Shown: positions 25,397 through 35,635, numbered from the stretch's first letter. The stretch is DNA of 64,000 bases from Pseudoalteromonas sp. P1-25 (GCF_001401805.1 NZ_LKDW01000018.1:1-64000); one strand, 5' to 3'. Numbers and translations: made by a program. The notes: generated by a model from the letters alone, not told the origin.

Positions 25397-26233
25397 TTAC
25401 AACTCATCGTAAATAGTCGGAATGGGTTGGCGCTTATGCTGAGTGCGTACATAAATCTCAGTTAGCTTTTGCTCAACCTCTGCAGCCACTGGCTTACCTT
25501 CTAAAAAGTCGTCAATTTGCTCATAGCTTAGCCCTAACGCTTCTTCATCAGTGAGGCCTGGGCGGTCACTTTCTAAATCAGCGGTAGGGGCTTTTGTTAC
25601 TAATAGCTCTGGCGCACCTAAGGCAGTTGCAAGTGCACGAACTTGACGTTTTGATAAGCCAAATAATGGGGCTAAATCGCATGCGCCGTCACCAAATTTG
25701 GTATAAAAACCAGTAATGTTTTCAGCGCTGTGATCGGTACCTACCACTAAGCCTTGGCAAAAACCTGCTATTTCATACTGCGCTACCATGCGTTGGCGTG
25801 CTTTTACATTACCCTTAACAAAATCTATTTTAGCTTGGTCGGGCAAGCTTTCGCCACTACCAACAACCGCCGCCATAGCTTGTTCGTGTAATGCGTCGGC
25901 AGCAGGCTTTACGTTTACGGTCATACGTTTGCTTGGCTTAATGAAGTCAACGGCCATTTGCGCTTCGTCTTCATCTGCTTGTACACCGTATGGCAAACGA
26001 ACTGCAATAAATTGGTACTTATTCGTGTTTTGTTCAGCGTTTAGTTCATCTACGGCTAATTGACATAAACGTCCACAGGTCGATGAGTCAACACCACCGC
26101 TAATGCCAAGTACTAGCGATACACTGTGGGCTGCCACCAAGCGTGCTTTTATAAAGTTAACTCGACGGGTAATTTCGGCATTTACATCAATAGTTGGCTG
26201 AACTTTCATTTCAGCCATAATTTCGGCGCGCAT
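25397..26233 (-). CDS. nadE: NH3-dependent NAD+ synthetase
   Basis: The 278-residue enzyme makes NAD from deamido-NAD, ATP and ammonia. The PP-loop motif [16 protein letters not shown] near residues 41-56 binds [29 protein letters not shown] and [21 protein letters not shown] are family signatures. Length is close to E. coli NadE (275) and no glutaminase domain is present. The start at 26233 begins [11 protein letters not shown]; the second methionine (26218) is also possible, with no decisive ribosome-binding site seen. It appears to be transcribed alone. Confidence 0.95.
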   Translation of the reverse strand: MRAEIMAEMKVQPTIDVNAEITRRVNFIKARLVAAHSVSLVLGISGGVDSSTCGRLCQLAVDELNAEQNTNKYQFIAVRLPYGVQADEDEAQMAVDFIKPSKRMTVNVKPAADALHEQAMAAVVGSGESLPDQAKIDFVKGNVKARQRMVAQYEIAGFCQGLVVGTDHSAENITGFYTKFGDGACDLAPLFGLSKRQVRALATALGAPELLVTKAPTADLESDRPGLTDEEALGLSYEQIDDFLEGKPVAAEVEQKLTEIYVRTQHKRQPIPTIYDEL

Positions 26234-26302
26234 GGCCAGCTCCTTGTCATTTAATAAGTCGTTTTTAAATAGGCTTACATTATCTGGTTTAGTGGTGATT
26301 AA

Positions 26303-26929
26303 TTAAAGTCCTAAATGTGCTTTTATACGGCTAAGCTCGGCTTTTAGTTCCTCAATTTCTGCAAGTAACTCGTTAATTTCATCGTTTTTAACTTCTGCGA
26401 CTTCTGCAGCTGGCGCTGGGCTTGGCACTATTGCTGGGTCAGCAAAAAGGTGCATGTAGCGATTTTCTCGTTTGCCGGGCTCACGCTCAAGCTTTGTAAC
26501 GTAGTCATCTTTTGCCAGTGCGCTCAGAGCTGTTTCTACTTCGCTCACGTTTGTAAACTCAGTTAGACGCGCGCTGCGCGTTCTCAGCTCTCCGGGTGTT
26601 TGTGCGCCGCGCAGTAACAGTAAACATAGTATTGCCCGTTGCTGCGAGCTTAGCTGTAAACTACTAAATTCTGTATTACAAAAACGGTGGTCGTATTTAT
26701 TAACTCGCCCCGATAGCCCTTCGTCTAGCGTTACAAGGCGCTGGCTTATAAGCTCATCAAGTGTTTGTTGAACCTCACTTTCGCTCAAGTTTACAACCGG
26801 ATCTCGGTTGGATTTTTGGTTACACGCATTCGTTAGTGCGTTCAACGACAGTGGATAGTGCTCGGGTGTAGTGCTTTGCTTTTCTAAAAGGCAGCCAATA
26901 ACGCGCTGCTGATTTGCTGATAAATGCAT
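26303..26929 (-). CDS. yceH: DUF480 family protein YceH
   Basis: The 208-residue protein has two winged-helix-like repeats: one in residues 1-80 (RVIGCLLEKQSTTPEHYPLSL, then CNQKSNRDPV) and a second near 85-160 (QRAILCLLLLRGAQTPGEL). It ends in a short coiled coil (ELLAEIEELKAELSRIKAHLGL). This is the DUF480/YceH family, cytosolic and of unknown function. Start ATG 26929 gives the family N-terminus. It lies 41 bases upstream of the hybrid kinase gene on the same strand. Confidence 0.9.
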   Translation of the reverse strand: MHLSANQQRVIGCLLEKQSTTPEHYPLSLNALTNACNQKSNRDPVVNLSESEVQQTLDELISQRLVTLDEGLSGRVNKYDHRFCNTEFSSLQLSSQQRAILCLLLLRGAQTPGELRTRSARLTEFTNVSEVETALSALAKDDYVTKLEREPGKRENRYMHLFADPAIVPSPAPAAEVAEVKNDEINELLAEIEELKAELSRIKAHLGL

Positions 26930-26970
26930 GGCTTTTCTTTATTAGTAAACAGTATTTTTAGCTTACACCT

Positions 26971-29900
26971 TTATTGTGTACCAAGCCATTGTTGCAATTT
27001 AGGCTCTAGTGCAGCAGAGTCTAAAGGTTTGGTTAAATAATCATTCATTCCGGCATCTAGGCACTTTTCTTTGTCGCCTTGCATTGCATTTGCCGTTAAC
27101 GCAATGATTGTAATATGTTTATTATGCTGGCCCGCTTTACCTTCGCGTATAGCTTGCGTGGCTTGGTAGCCATCCATCACGGGCATTTGGCAATCCATTA
27201 AAACTAACTGGTATTTTTTGTCTTGGCTGCTGTTTAGCTTATCTAGTGCATCTTGGCCGTTTTGTGCAATATCAAAGGTAAGGCCAATTTGTTTTAACAA
27301 AGCAGAGGCAACCACCTGATTTACTTTGTTATCTTCTACTAAAAGCACTTGCGCGTGCGCTGAGATTTCTTTAGGTTTTTCGGTCAACTCATTTTGCAGT
27401 TGCGCTTGGCGCTGTTGTTGCTCTATGAATTTATCGTTAGTCAGAGAATCAAATAAATCTGACGGGGTGAGCGGTTTAAATATCAGGCAATCTATATTTA
27501 TACCAATGTTATTATGCTCTTGGGAGTAACTCATCGGTGCCATAACGACCAGCTTACTTTGCTTGGTTGTTACCCTGTTTTTTAATGCGTTGATTTGTAA
27601 GTGTGCAGCATGCTCAAAAAAATAATAATCGACTAGCAGTGCATCTGGCTGGGTATCGCAGTTATCAAAATAATTAATAATGTCGCTATAGTCATTTAAA
27701 ATAGTAACGTGTGCGCCCCATACACGTAATTGTTTAGCGGCAATATTGGCGTTAAGTGTACAGGTATCAACAATTAAAATATGTTTGTTATTAATTAAAT
27801 GGCTGGGTAAATCTTGGGCTTTAGTTAAACGCGGCTGTATTTTTATAGAAAACGAAAAAGTACTGCCCTCATTAAGCATGCTGGTTACGTTTACTTCGCC
27901 TTCCATTAGTTCACAAAGTTGCTTAACGATAGCTAGGCCAAGGCCTGTACCACCAAATTGACGAGTAGTAGAAGCGTCGGCTTGGGTGAATGAGTCAAAT
28001 AAGGTCTTTTGTTTTTCTGCGTCTATGCCTATGCCGGTATCAATAATAGAGCAGTGTAAAAAGCTGCCATCAGTGGTTTCTTCTATCTGCGCAGTTACCA
28101 AAATTTGCCCATCAATCGTAAACTTAACGGCATTGCCAATCAGGTTATTTAAAATTTGACGCAATCTATTCGGATCGCTAATTATTTCGCTAATTGTAAT
28201 TTGGGTGGCATCTAAAATAAGGTGGGTATTATTTTGCTCCACTTTAAGCGCAAACGACTCAACCACTTCGCCCAGTAGTTTAGGCAAGTTAAATTGCACA
28301 TTTTCTATGTCGAGCTTGCCCGCTTCAATTTTAGAAAAGTCTAAAATATCGTTAATTATATTTAAAAGCGATTGTGCCGAAGATTGAGCAAGCTCAATAT
28401 GGTGCTCTTGCTGCTGGTTAAGTTGGGTACGCTTGATAATATTTAGCATGCCCAATACGCCGTTCATTGGGGTTCTTATTTCGTGGCTCATACTGGCTAA
28501 AAACTCGCTTTTAGCCATAACAGCTTGCTCTGCGGCCTCTTTGGCGGTGACTAGCTGTTGTTCGGTTTCAATGCGTTGCTGGCTTGAGTGTAGGCTGCCT
28601 ACTAGTGCGGCTATAGCTATTAAAAAGCTTTCTTCGTTACGTGACCACGGACGCATTGAGGCGCATTGCTCAGCGCAAACGATGCCAATGGTGCCATTTC
28701 CCGCGGGTATGATTACGCACAGCATGGCATTAATATTGAGCGGCGCTAGGTAATGCTTTTTAAGTGGTTTTAATAGCGGGTGTTTTTGAGCATCACTGGT
28801 GCTAAAAACAGCGTGTTTTTCGATGGCTTCAAAAAAATCAGGGGCCTCACTTTTAAGCCACACTGCATTATTATTGCCCATTCTGTTTTCAATATTGTGA
28901 GAGGCGATAGGGCTTAACGAGGTCTTTGAGCTATTAAAAAACCAGATACTGGCTTGCTCAATGTTTAATGCATGGCAAATAGATTCAGTAATGACTTGTT
29001 TGGATTGGCTTAGCTGGCCACTTAAAATAAGCTCGTTAGCAGTAAGCGATGCTAAAATTTCGTTATGTAGAGCTATTTTGCTGTTCTCAAGTTCAATACG
29101 TTTACGGGTATCAATATTTTGTAGTGAGCCAAATATTCTTACGCAACGTTCATTTTTTCGCTCGGCCTCACCATGAATAAGCACCCACATTTCACGCCCT
29201 TGTGAGTCGATAACTTCAAGCTCGGCTTCGTAACTTTTGCCTTCTTTAATTGCAGATTCAACCAGCTGAGTAATGCGTTCTCTGCTTTCGCCGGCTTTAA
29301 AATAATTTAAGTTTGTTGGCCATGAGGGCTCTTTATTTAGGGGGTATTTAAATATTTTTTTGGTCATATCTGACCAATACACTTGTTTGGTTTCTAAATT
29401 AAATGACCATGCCCCAATTTGCGCAAGGTCACTCATTGCCTCGAGCATTTTTTCGTTTTGTTGTTGGCGGTTTAGCATTTTTAAAAAGAATAAAAATGCC
29501 CATATTAGTAATCCGCAAATAATTATAATGGCAATTCTAAGCGGCCATATAGTTGAAGGAGCAGGGCTCCACCCCTCTTTAGGCGCTACGTATAATTGCC
29601 AGCTTCCCCCTTGAAAATTAAGCGTAAAATCCAGCGGATCTTGTGTGGTTATATTGCTATTACCGTAAAAAAACTCGCCTTTTTTGCCTAAACCATGACG
29701 CCCTTGAATGGCAATGTTGTAGTTTTTTTCAAGCTCCTTTATGCCTGAGTTTTTATAGACTTTTTCAATGTCGAGCACCACTGATAACAGCCCCCAAAAG
29801 CGGTTTTCGGGCGGAATATAAACCGGCACTCTGGCAATAAGGGCAATGTCGCCTTGAACAAGCTTAAGTGGTCCAGCCATAACAATTGTATTGGTATCAC

Positions 29901-30333
29901 GGGCTCTAATGGCATCTTGGCGTTGGTTTTTTTGTTCTAAAAAGTTTAAGCCAATGGCTTTTTCGTTACCTTTTAGTGGGTAAGACATACGAATTATCAT
30001 GTCGGGTGCGCCACCAATATGGCGTAGCTCACTGGAGGTTTTAAATAAAGGCGCGGCAATTTGTTCAAACCGTGCTTGCTGTAATTCAGGTTCAGCCGAT
30101 ACTGCAACTGCTAAACCACGAACTAGCTGAATGTTTGATACTAACGTTGCTTCTAGCTGTGCACGATATGTACTTACCTGGGATAAAATTTGTAAGCGGT
30201 GGGCATCTTTTGCGCGATTATAGTTAATTCTATCAAGTACAATGCTCACTACTACAATTAGCGTAAGCGATAACCAAAAGGTCAGCTTATAGTTGCTGGT
30301 AGTGTTTTTTTTGTTGTTATTTTTTGGCGGCAT
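26971..30333 (-). CDS. Hybrid sensor histidine kinase (CHASE-PAS-GAF-HisKA-HATPase-REC-REC)
   Basis: The 1120-residue protein has a membrane helix at about 17-38, a periplasmic CHASE domain (about 75-235), a second helix near 265-290, then PAS (about 295-410) and GAF (about 430-580) domains. HisKA has MSHEIRTPMNGVLGM, and HATPase_c has NLIGNAVKF and GTGLGLAIVKQL. The first receiver is degenerate: a single acidic residue in ILIVDT and Ala in place of the usual Thr in LVVMAP. The second receiver is intact, with LVLMDCQMPVMDG. It resembles BarA/ArcB-like hybrids, but no output partner is nearby. CHASE domains usually sense small extracellular ligands. Confidence 0.92.
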   Translation of the reverse strand: MPPKNNNKKNTTSNYKLTFWLSLTLIVVVSIVLDRINYNRAKDAHRLQILSQVSTYRAQLEATLVSNIQLVRGLAVAVSAEPELQQARFEQIAAPLFKTSSELRHIGGAPDMIIRMSYPLKGNEKAIGLNFLEQKNQRQDAIRARDTNTIVMAGPLKLVQGDIALIARVPVYIPPENRFWGLLSVVLDIEKVYKNSGIKELEKNYNIAIQGRHGLGKKGEFFYGNSNITTQDPLDFTLNFQGGSWQLYVAPKEGWSPAPSTIWPLRIAIIIICGLLIWAFLFFLKMLNRQQQNEKMLEAMSDLAQIGAWSFNLETKQVYWSDMTKKIFKYPLNKEPSWPTNLNYFKAGESRERITQLVESAIKEGKSYEAELEVIDSQGREMWVLIHGEAERKNERCVRIFGSLQNIDTRKRIELENSKIALHNEILASLTANELILSGQLSQSKQVITESICHALNIEQASIWFFNSSKTSLSPIASHNIENRMGNNNAVWLKSEAPDFFEAIEKHAVFSTSDAQKHPLLKPLKKHYLAPLNINAMLCVIIPAGNGTIGIVCAEQCASMRPWSRNEESFLIAIAALVGSLHSSQQRIETEQQLVTAKEAAEQAVMAKSEFLASMSHEIRTPMNGVLGMLNIIKRTQLNQQQEHHIELAQSSAQSLLNIINDILDFSKIEAGKLDIENVQFNLPKLLGEVVESFALKVEQNNTHLILDATQITISEIISDPNRLRQILNNLIGNAVKFTIDGQILVTAQIEETTDGSFLHCSIIDTGIGIDAEKQKTLFDSFTQADASTTRQFGGTGLGLAIVKQLCELMEGEVNVTSMLNEGSTFSFSIKIQPRLTKAQDLPSHLINNKHILIVDTCTLNANIAAKQLRVWGAHVTILNDYSDIINYFDNCDTQPDALLVDYYFFEHAAHLQINALKNRVTTKQSKLVVMAPMSYSQEHNNIGINIDCLIFKPLTPSDLFDSLTNDKFIEQQQRQAQLQNELTEKPKEISAHAQVLLVEDNKVNQVVASALLKQIGLTFDIAQNGQDALDKLNSSQDKKYQLVLMDCQMPVMDGYQATQAIREGKAGQHNKHITIIALTANAMQGDKEKCLDAGMNDYLTKPLDSAALEPKLQQWLGTQ

Positions 30334-30391
30334 TGGCTAAGTCATGCTGTTATTTTAGGCAATTTAACTATAGCTAATTTATTGCATAAAT

Positions 30392-30426
30392 AAAAACGGC
30401 GCTGATAAATAAGCGCCGTTTTATTT
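30392..30426 (-). terminator. Hairpin terminator after ycaO
   Basis: AAAAACGGCGCT (30392-30403) pairs with AGCGCCGTTTT (30412-30422), with T-rich sequence on both sides. It stands 22 bases past the ycaO stop on the minus strand and before the upstream region of the hybrid kinase gene. Confidence 0.85.
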
Positions 30427-30447
30427 TTATAATTAGTAGTTTAACTA

Positions 30448-32208
30448 TTAAGCATCCGTTACTTCACGCGCCCAGTGGTTTTGCTTAGCGACATGTAATT
30501 TACGGTAGCCATCAAGTAGAGCCGCATGCTTTTTAAAGCCTTCAAGCGATAAACCCGGGAAGGTTAAACCATTGAATAATTTACGGCCTTCTGCAATTTC
30601 AATAGCAAGCGTTACGTTGTCGTTGCCAAACATTAAACCAAGAGCTTCTTGGTAGTCAGCGTACTCACGTTCGTCATCGTACTTAATTTCAAGAATGGCT
30701 TTCAAGCAACGGAAATGGCGCATTGCCTCTTCGCTTACTTGGCCTGTGTGCAGTATCCAGTCTACCCAATCAATGGCTTCTTCGTTGCCTGCAGCTAAGC
30801 ATAGGTGCGCTTTAAGCTCACCAATACGCAGTGTATGCCATGGTGTGTCGGCGTCGGTGGCAAGGCCAATAAATTCTGCAGCACGAATAATATCGCTGTG
30901 GCCTGCTTCTTCTAGGCTGTCGTAAATGTCCATCCACTGCTGCGTATCGTACTGATCAAGCGATAAGAATGCTTCACGGAATTTAGCGCCTTCGTTGTTG
31001 TTACGCCAAATTAGTTCATCAACTGGGTAAATGTCTGACATCCCTGGCACTAAAATACGACACGCATACACGTTTAAGTGTGTGTAATCCATGATGTAAA
31101 TATCGTGGCCCATGCTGTGAATTAAGTCAGTACAGAAGTTGTATTCTTGCTCTGTTGTACCGCTAAAGTCCCAATGCACAAAATCAAAGTCAGGTGTTGC
31201 GCGGAAAAAATCATGCGAGATTAAACCGCTTGAATCGATAAAGTGCAGTTCAATGTTTTCAGGTGTTGCAACTTCATCGTTATCAAACGTAGCCGGTTGA
31301 AACACATCAAGTTGGTCAAGGCGACGACCTTGCAGTAGCTCTGTAACCGTACGCTCAAGGGCAACTTCAAATGACGGGTGAGCACCAAACGAGGCAAACA
31401 CAGAGCCATCAACAGGGTTAATAAGCGTTACGCTCATTACAGGGTATTTACCGCCAAGTGATGCATCGGCAATACGTAAATGAAAACCATGACTGCGAAG
31501 CTCTTCACACGCTTCATGAATTTTAGGGTATTGCTTTACAACGTCTTCAGGGACAATTGGCAAACAAAGACCTTCTGTGATAATACGATTTTTAATAGCG
31601 CGCTCAAATACTTCTGATAGCCCTTGTACGCGAGCTTCAAATTTAGTGTTGCCTGCGCTCATGCCGTTAGAAACAAAAATATTACCAATCACGTTTACCG
31701 GAATGTATACGTCTTGGTTATCGCGTTGGCGTGTGTATGGCAGTGCACAAATGCCGCGCTCGTTATTACCTGAGTTAAAATCAAATAGGTGTGAGGCATT
31801 AAGCTCGCGCTCTGGGTCAAAGTAATCCCACAGGCTTTCGTCCATTATGCCCTCTGGCACTTCATTGCCTTCAACTTTAAACCACTTCTCATTTGGATAA
31901 TGAGTAAAGTCACCGTTTGCAAATTCTTCACCTAAATAAAAGTCGGCAAAAAAGTAATTGCAGCTTAATCGTTCAAAGTATTCACCGAGCGCAGAGGCGA
32001 TAGACGCTTTATCGGTTGCGCCTTTACCGTTGGTAAACATAACACCGCAGTCGCTGTCTTTTATATGAACTGAATAACAGTTAGCTACAGGGTTAAGCCA
32101 AAGTGCTTCTTCAATATTGATGTTTAGCGCTTTTAGCTTGTTTTGCATGGTAGAGATAGACGACTCTAGGTCGCGGTCTTTACCTTTGATAAATGTTTTT
32201 TCAGTCAT
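30448..32208 (-). CDS. ycaO: YcaO (ribosomal protein S12 methylthiotransferase accessory factor)
   Basis: Starting at ATG 32208, after TTGAGACTCAT, the product is 586 residues, the same as E. coli YcaO; the frame is open for 87 bases more but without family match. The N-terminus MTEKTFIKGKDRDLESSI, the motif SVHIKDSDCGVMFTNGKGAT, ASALGEYFERLSCNYFFADF and the C-terminal GFKKHAALLDGYRKL-type region match the family. YcaO domains phosphorylate peptide-backbone amides with ATP; E. coli YcaO helps RimO methylthiolate S12. No RimO or precursor peptide gene is adjacent, so the housekeeping role is preferred over RiPP synthesis. Confidence 0.93.
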   Translation of the reverse strand: MTEKTFIKGKDRDLESSISTMQNKLKALNINIEEALWLNPVANCYSVHIKDSDCGVMFTNGKGATDKASIASALGEYFERLSCNYFFADFYLGEEFANGDFTHYPNEKWFKVEGNEVPEGIMDESLWDYFDPERELNASHLFDFNSGNNERGICALPYTRQRDNQDVYIPVNVIGNIFVSNGMSAGNTKFEARVQGLSEVFERAIKNRIITEGLCLPIVPEDVVKQYPKIHEACEELRSHGFHLRIADASLGGKYPVMSVTLINPVDGSVFASFGAHPSFEVALERTVTELLQGRRLDQLDVFQPATFDNDEVATPENIELHFIDSSGLISHDFFRATPDFDFVHWDFSGTTEQEYNFCTDLIHSMGHDIYIMDYTHLNVYACRILVPGMSDIYPVDELIWRNNNEGAKFREAFLSLDQYDTQQWMDIYDSLEEAGHSDIIRAAEFIGLATDADTPWHTLRIGELKAHLCLAAGNEEAIDWVDWILHTGQVSEEAMRHFRCLKAILEIKYDDEREYADYQEALGLMFGNDNVTLAIEIAEGRKLFNGLTFPGLSLEGFKKHAALLDGYRKLHVAKQNHWAREVTDA

Positions 32209-32354
32209 ATGAGTCTCAACTAGATCTGCACAAAATGTGGAATAGCTATTATCGTGGATTTTGATGTTTATTTCACCCTTTGCGAGTAAGAACATTATTA
32301 TTTAATAAAACTATGGTTATTATATGTGCAACAAATAGTGTAAAGGACATATTA

Positions 32355-34640
32355 ATGTTTAAAGTAATCAAATGGCTAGTATTGCTCATTGTGGTTTTAG
32401 GATTAGCAGGTACGGCGCTGGTTTACGGCGTATTAAGTTTAAGTATGCCCACACTGGATGGTAAAGGGCAAAGTACAGCAATTAATAAACCGGTTACTAT
32501 TTCGCGTGATGCACTAGGCCAAGCAGTTATAAATGCGCAAAGCCGCAATAACGCCGCATATGGGTTAGGTTATGCGCACGGGCAAGACCGTTTTTTTCAA
32601 ATGGATTTATTAAGACGTAACGCCGCAGGCGAGCTTAGTGAGTTATTTGGTAAAGCGGCCCTTGGGCTTGATAAAAAAATGCGCTTTCATCAATTACGTA
32701 AACGCAGCCGCGCTATATTAAACACCTTACCCGAAAGCGATAAACAACTATTAAATAGCTACGCCCAAGGTGTAAACGAAGGACTAGCACAAGTTGGCTT
32801 TGCAAGCTTTGAGTATTTACTAACAGGCGCAGCGCAAAAACCATGGCAAAGTGAAGACAGCCTATTAGTTATATTTAGCATGTACCTTGATTTACAAAGT
32901 GCCACCTTTGAGCGCGATAAAGCACTTATACACATTGAGCAAGCATACGGACAACACATGGTTGATTTTTTAACACAACCTAGCCAATACCAAGCAGCGC
33001 TTGATGGCAGTAAGCTCGCCCCGTTTACAGGCACCATTCCTCAGCTACCAGCGCAAGCGCAGCACACGGTTAAAAATATTCAGGTAAATCAAGAGCGTGG
33101 TAGCAATAACTGGGCAGTAACTGGTGCATATACACAAACAGGCGCAGCCATGCTCTCGGATGATATGCATTTATCGATGGCGGTGCCTGTTATTTGGTAC
33201 AGGGCGCAGCTTAATTACCAACAAAATGGCGAGCAAGCTCAGATAACTGGCGTATCACTGCCTGGCGCACCCGCTATTGTGGTGGGTAGCAATAATAAAA
33301 TAGCGTGGGGCTTTACTAATGGCTACATAGATACCGCCGACTGGATAGCACTAAATGATGAAAGTAAAACATGGCAAGTTAATGAGCCTATTGTAATGGC
33401 TGATGGCGAACGGGAAGATTACTCACTCACTTTAAGCGAATACGGCCCAGTAAAATATATTAATAAAAAGCCTTATGCACTTAGTTGGGCGGCGCATCAG
33501 CCTTATGCCGTTGATATGGAATTGGTAAAGCTTGAACAAGCAAATACGGTTGATGATGCATTAGCAATAGCGAGTAATGTGGGTATTCCGGTACAAAATT
33601 TAATGGTGGTAGATAGCCAAGGCAGTGCTGCATGGCAACATATTGGCGCTATACCGGCACGTAAAACACCGAGTGAGCTAAGCGTGAATGAAAATGAGTA
33701 CTCACCCGACTGGAAGCAAAATGAGCATCAGCGCCCTCATGTTAAAAACCCAAAAAATGGACGATTATGGACAGGTAATTCACGCGTTGTATCGGCCACT
33801 GATAATACTCGTTTTGGTAACGGTGGTTATGCACTAGGCGCTCGTTCGAGCCAAATACGCGATAGATTATTTGAAAAACAAGCGTTTGCCGAGAGCGACT
33901 TTTACGCGTTACAGCTCGATAATCAAGCCCGTTTTTTAACGCCTTGGCACACATTTCTACTTAATCAACTTAAAAAAGACAAAACCCAAAACGCACAGTA
34001 CATAAGTGCACTTGAAAACTGGCAGCAGTGTGCATGTGCAAGCTCGGTAGGTTATACCTTAGTTAAACACTACCGCAGCACATTAATAAATACTGTTTTT
34101 GCAAGCATGGAGCACACACTCAATGAGCAAGACGCCACGCTTAAATATGTAAAACGCGATTTAGAACCAGCTATATGGCAGCTTATTAAGGAGAAGCCGA
34201 GCTCATGGGTAAACCCAGAATATAAAAATTGGGACGAGCAGTTATTAGGTGCATTTAGCGATACAGTGACAGCACTTAGGGCTGAGTATGGGGATAACGT
34301 GCAAAATTGGCAGTGGGGTAAAGTAAATGCGCTTAATATTGAGCACCCGTTTGCTAAACAAATGCCCATACTGGCTAAGCTTTTAAATATGCCTGTGACG
34401 CTAGGTTTTGGCGATAGCTACATGCCCGCCGTACAAGGCAAAAGCTTTGGTGCATCGCAGCGCTTTATTGCTCAACCTGGGCATTTAGAAAACGCCATTA
34501 TGGCAGTGCCTGGTGGGCAGTCGGGGCATCCGCTATCCGCGTTTTACCGTGCAGGCTTTAGTGACTATATTGAAGGTAAGCACACGCCTTTACTACCACA
34601 AACGCTAATACATCAAATAGTGATAGAGCCAGCACGATGA
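32355..34640 (+). CDS. Penicillin acylase family protein (Ntn hydrolase, S45)
   Basis: The ATG at 32355 follows AAAGGACATATTA and gives an N-terminal membrane/signal segment (WLVLLIVVLGLAGTALVYGVL). The 761-residue precursor has GLGYAHGQDRFFQMDLLRRNAAGELSE split by normal family motifs in the alpha part. Autocleavage is expected before Ser250 (ERGSNNWAV), which becomes the N-terminal nucleophile of the beta chain. GSNNKIAWGFTNGYID and the final GGQSGHPLSAFY are family features. Members cleave amides such as penicillins, acyl-homoserine lactones or acylated peptides; the substrate here cannot be told. It is exported or membrane-anchored. The divergent neighbour is ycaO. Confidence 0.9.
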   Translation: MFKVIKWLVLLIVVLGLAGTALVYGVLSLSMPTLDGKGQSTAINKPVTISRDALGQAVINAQSRNNAAYGLGYAHGQDRFFQMDLLRRNAAGELSELFGKAALGLDKKMRFHQLRKRSRAILNTLPESDKQLLNSYAQGVNEGLAQVGFASFEYLLTGAAQKPWQSEDSLLVIFSMYLDLQSATFERDKALIHIEQAYGQHMVDFLTQPSQYQAALDGSKLAPFTGTIPQLPAQAQHTVKNIQVNQERGSNNWAVTGAYTQTGAAMLSDDMHLSMAVPVIWYRAQLNYQQNGEQAQITGVSLPGAPAIVVGSNNKIAWGFTNGYIDTADWIALNDESKTWQVNEPIVMADGEREDYSLTLSEYGPVKYINKKPYALSWAAHQPYAVDMELVKLEQANTVDDALAIASNVGIPVQNLMVVDSQGSAAWQHIGAIPARKTPSELSVNENEYSPDWKQNEHQRPHVKNPKNGRLWTGNSRVVSATDNTRFGNGGYALGARSSQIRDRLFEKQAFAESDFYALQLDNQARFLTPWHTFLLNQLKKDKTQNAQYISALENWQQCACASSVGYTLVKHYRSTLINTVFASMEHTLNEQDATLKYVKRDLEPAIWQLIKEKPSSWVNPEYKNWDEQLLGAFSDTVTALRAEYGDNVQNWQWGKVNALNIEHPFAKQMPILAKLLNMPVTLGFGDSYMPAVQGKSFGASQRFIAQPGHLENAIMAVPGGQSGHPLSAFYRAGFSDYIEGKHTPLLPQTLIHQIVIEPAR

Positions 34641-34698
34641 ACTAAATGACAGTTAATCACGTTCTATATAATCATTAATAAATCAACAGAGAACTAAA

Positions 34699-35547
34699 AT
34701 GAAAAAAATACTACCGGCATTAATAACAGGCTTATTACTTAGCAGTGCAACACATGCAGATGAAAACCCGGTAACGGCCAAAAAACTAAGTGACAGTGTG
34801 TATGTACTATTTGGTCAAGGCGGTAATATTGCGGCAAGTGTAGGGGAAGATGGTATTTACATTATTGATGATCAGTTTGCTAAGCTTTCAAACGACATTA
34901 AAAAAACCATTAGTGATTTAAAACCAGGTAGTGCAGAGTTTGTTATTAATACGCATCATCATGGTGACCACACCGGTGGCAACGAAAACTTTGCCAAAGC
35001 CGGCGCGCATGTCATTGCGCACCACAACGTTCATAAGCGATTAAAAGAAAAACACGGCGCAAACTCAGATTACCTGCCACGCATTAGCTTTGGCCACGAT
35101 TTAAAGCTGCATTTTAATAACGAACACGCGCATGTAGTGCATTACGCCCATGCACATACTGATGGTGATGCGGTGATATTTTTTAATAACGATAACATAG
35201 TGCACATGGGTGACATTTACTTTAACTTTGGTAGCTTACCGTTTGTTGATGTAGATAGTGGCGGCAGTGTTGATGGAATATTAGCGGCCGTAGATGACGT
35301 TATTAAACAAATAGATGAGCGCACCATAGTGATACCCGGGCATGGGCCGGTAAGTGACCGTTCAGGGCTGGTAACGTATGCTAAACTTGTTAAAAAAGCC
35401 AAAGATTTAATGCTAAAAGCAATGCAAAATGGCGCAAGTTTAGAGCAAGTACTAAAAGCCGATCCGTTAGCCACGCTTAATCTTAAGTACGCAGGTTGGC
35501 TGCCAAAAGGGAAAGTGACTACACTTTTTTATCGCAGTTTAAAGTAG
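34699..35547 (+). CDS. Periplasmic MBL-fold metallo-hydrolase
   Basis: The 282-residue protein has a signal peptide (ILPALITGLLLSSATHA). The metal-binding motif THHHGDHTGG gives His86, His88, Asp90 and His91. Further ligands lie in HYAHAHTDGD and VIPGHGPVS. It is a general metallo-beta-lactamase-fold hydrolase; true B1-B3 beta-lactamase features are not clear, and similar periplasmic proteins are of unknown substrate. The start follows AGAGAACTAAA. It begins 58 bases after the penicillin-acylase gene and may be co-transcribed with it. Confidence 0.85.
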   Translation: MKKILPALITGLLLSSATHADENPVTAKKLSDSVYVLFGQGGNIAASVGEDGIYIIDDQFAKLSNDIKKTISDLKPGSAEFVINTHHHGDHTGGNENFAKAGAHVIAHHNVHKRLKEKHGANSDYLPRISFGHDLKLHFNNEHAHVVHYAHAHTDGDAVIFFNNDNIVHMGDIYFNFGSLPFVDVDSGGSVDGILAAVDDVIKQIDERTIVIPGHGPVSDRSGLVTYAKLVKKAKDLMLKAMQNGASLEQVLKADPLATLNLKYAGWLPKGKVTTLFYRSLK

Positions 35548-35589
35548 TACGTGTAACGTAAAAAACATGATACAAAGCTGAGTGTACTT

Positions 35590-35613
35590 AAGCCTACATT
35601 CGGCTTTTATTTT
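35590..35613 (+). terminator. Short hairpin with T-rich tail after the MBL gene
   Basis: AAGCC (35590-35594) and GGCTT (35602-35606) pair around a seven-base loop, followed by TTATTTTCTT. It lies 42 bases past the stop and 30 bases ahead of the next start. The stem is short, so termination may be partial. Confidence 0.5.
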
Positions 35614-35635
35614 CTTATGCCCAAAGGAGTTGTGT

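Noticed and set aside
28433..28753. Long frames antisense to the hybrid kinase
   Set aside because: No start signals, codon pattern mirrors the kinase frame, and no domain is recognisable.
35548..35635. Guanidine (ykkC) riboswitch ahead of the GNAT-nitrilase/gdx pair
   Set aside because: The leader is under 90 bases and contains only a short terminator-like hairpin; no conserved ykkC elements were seen.
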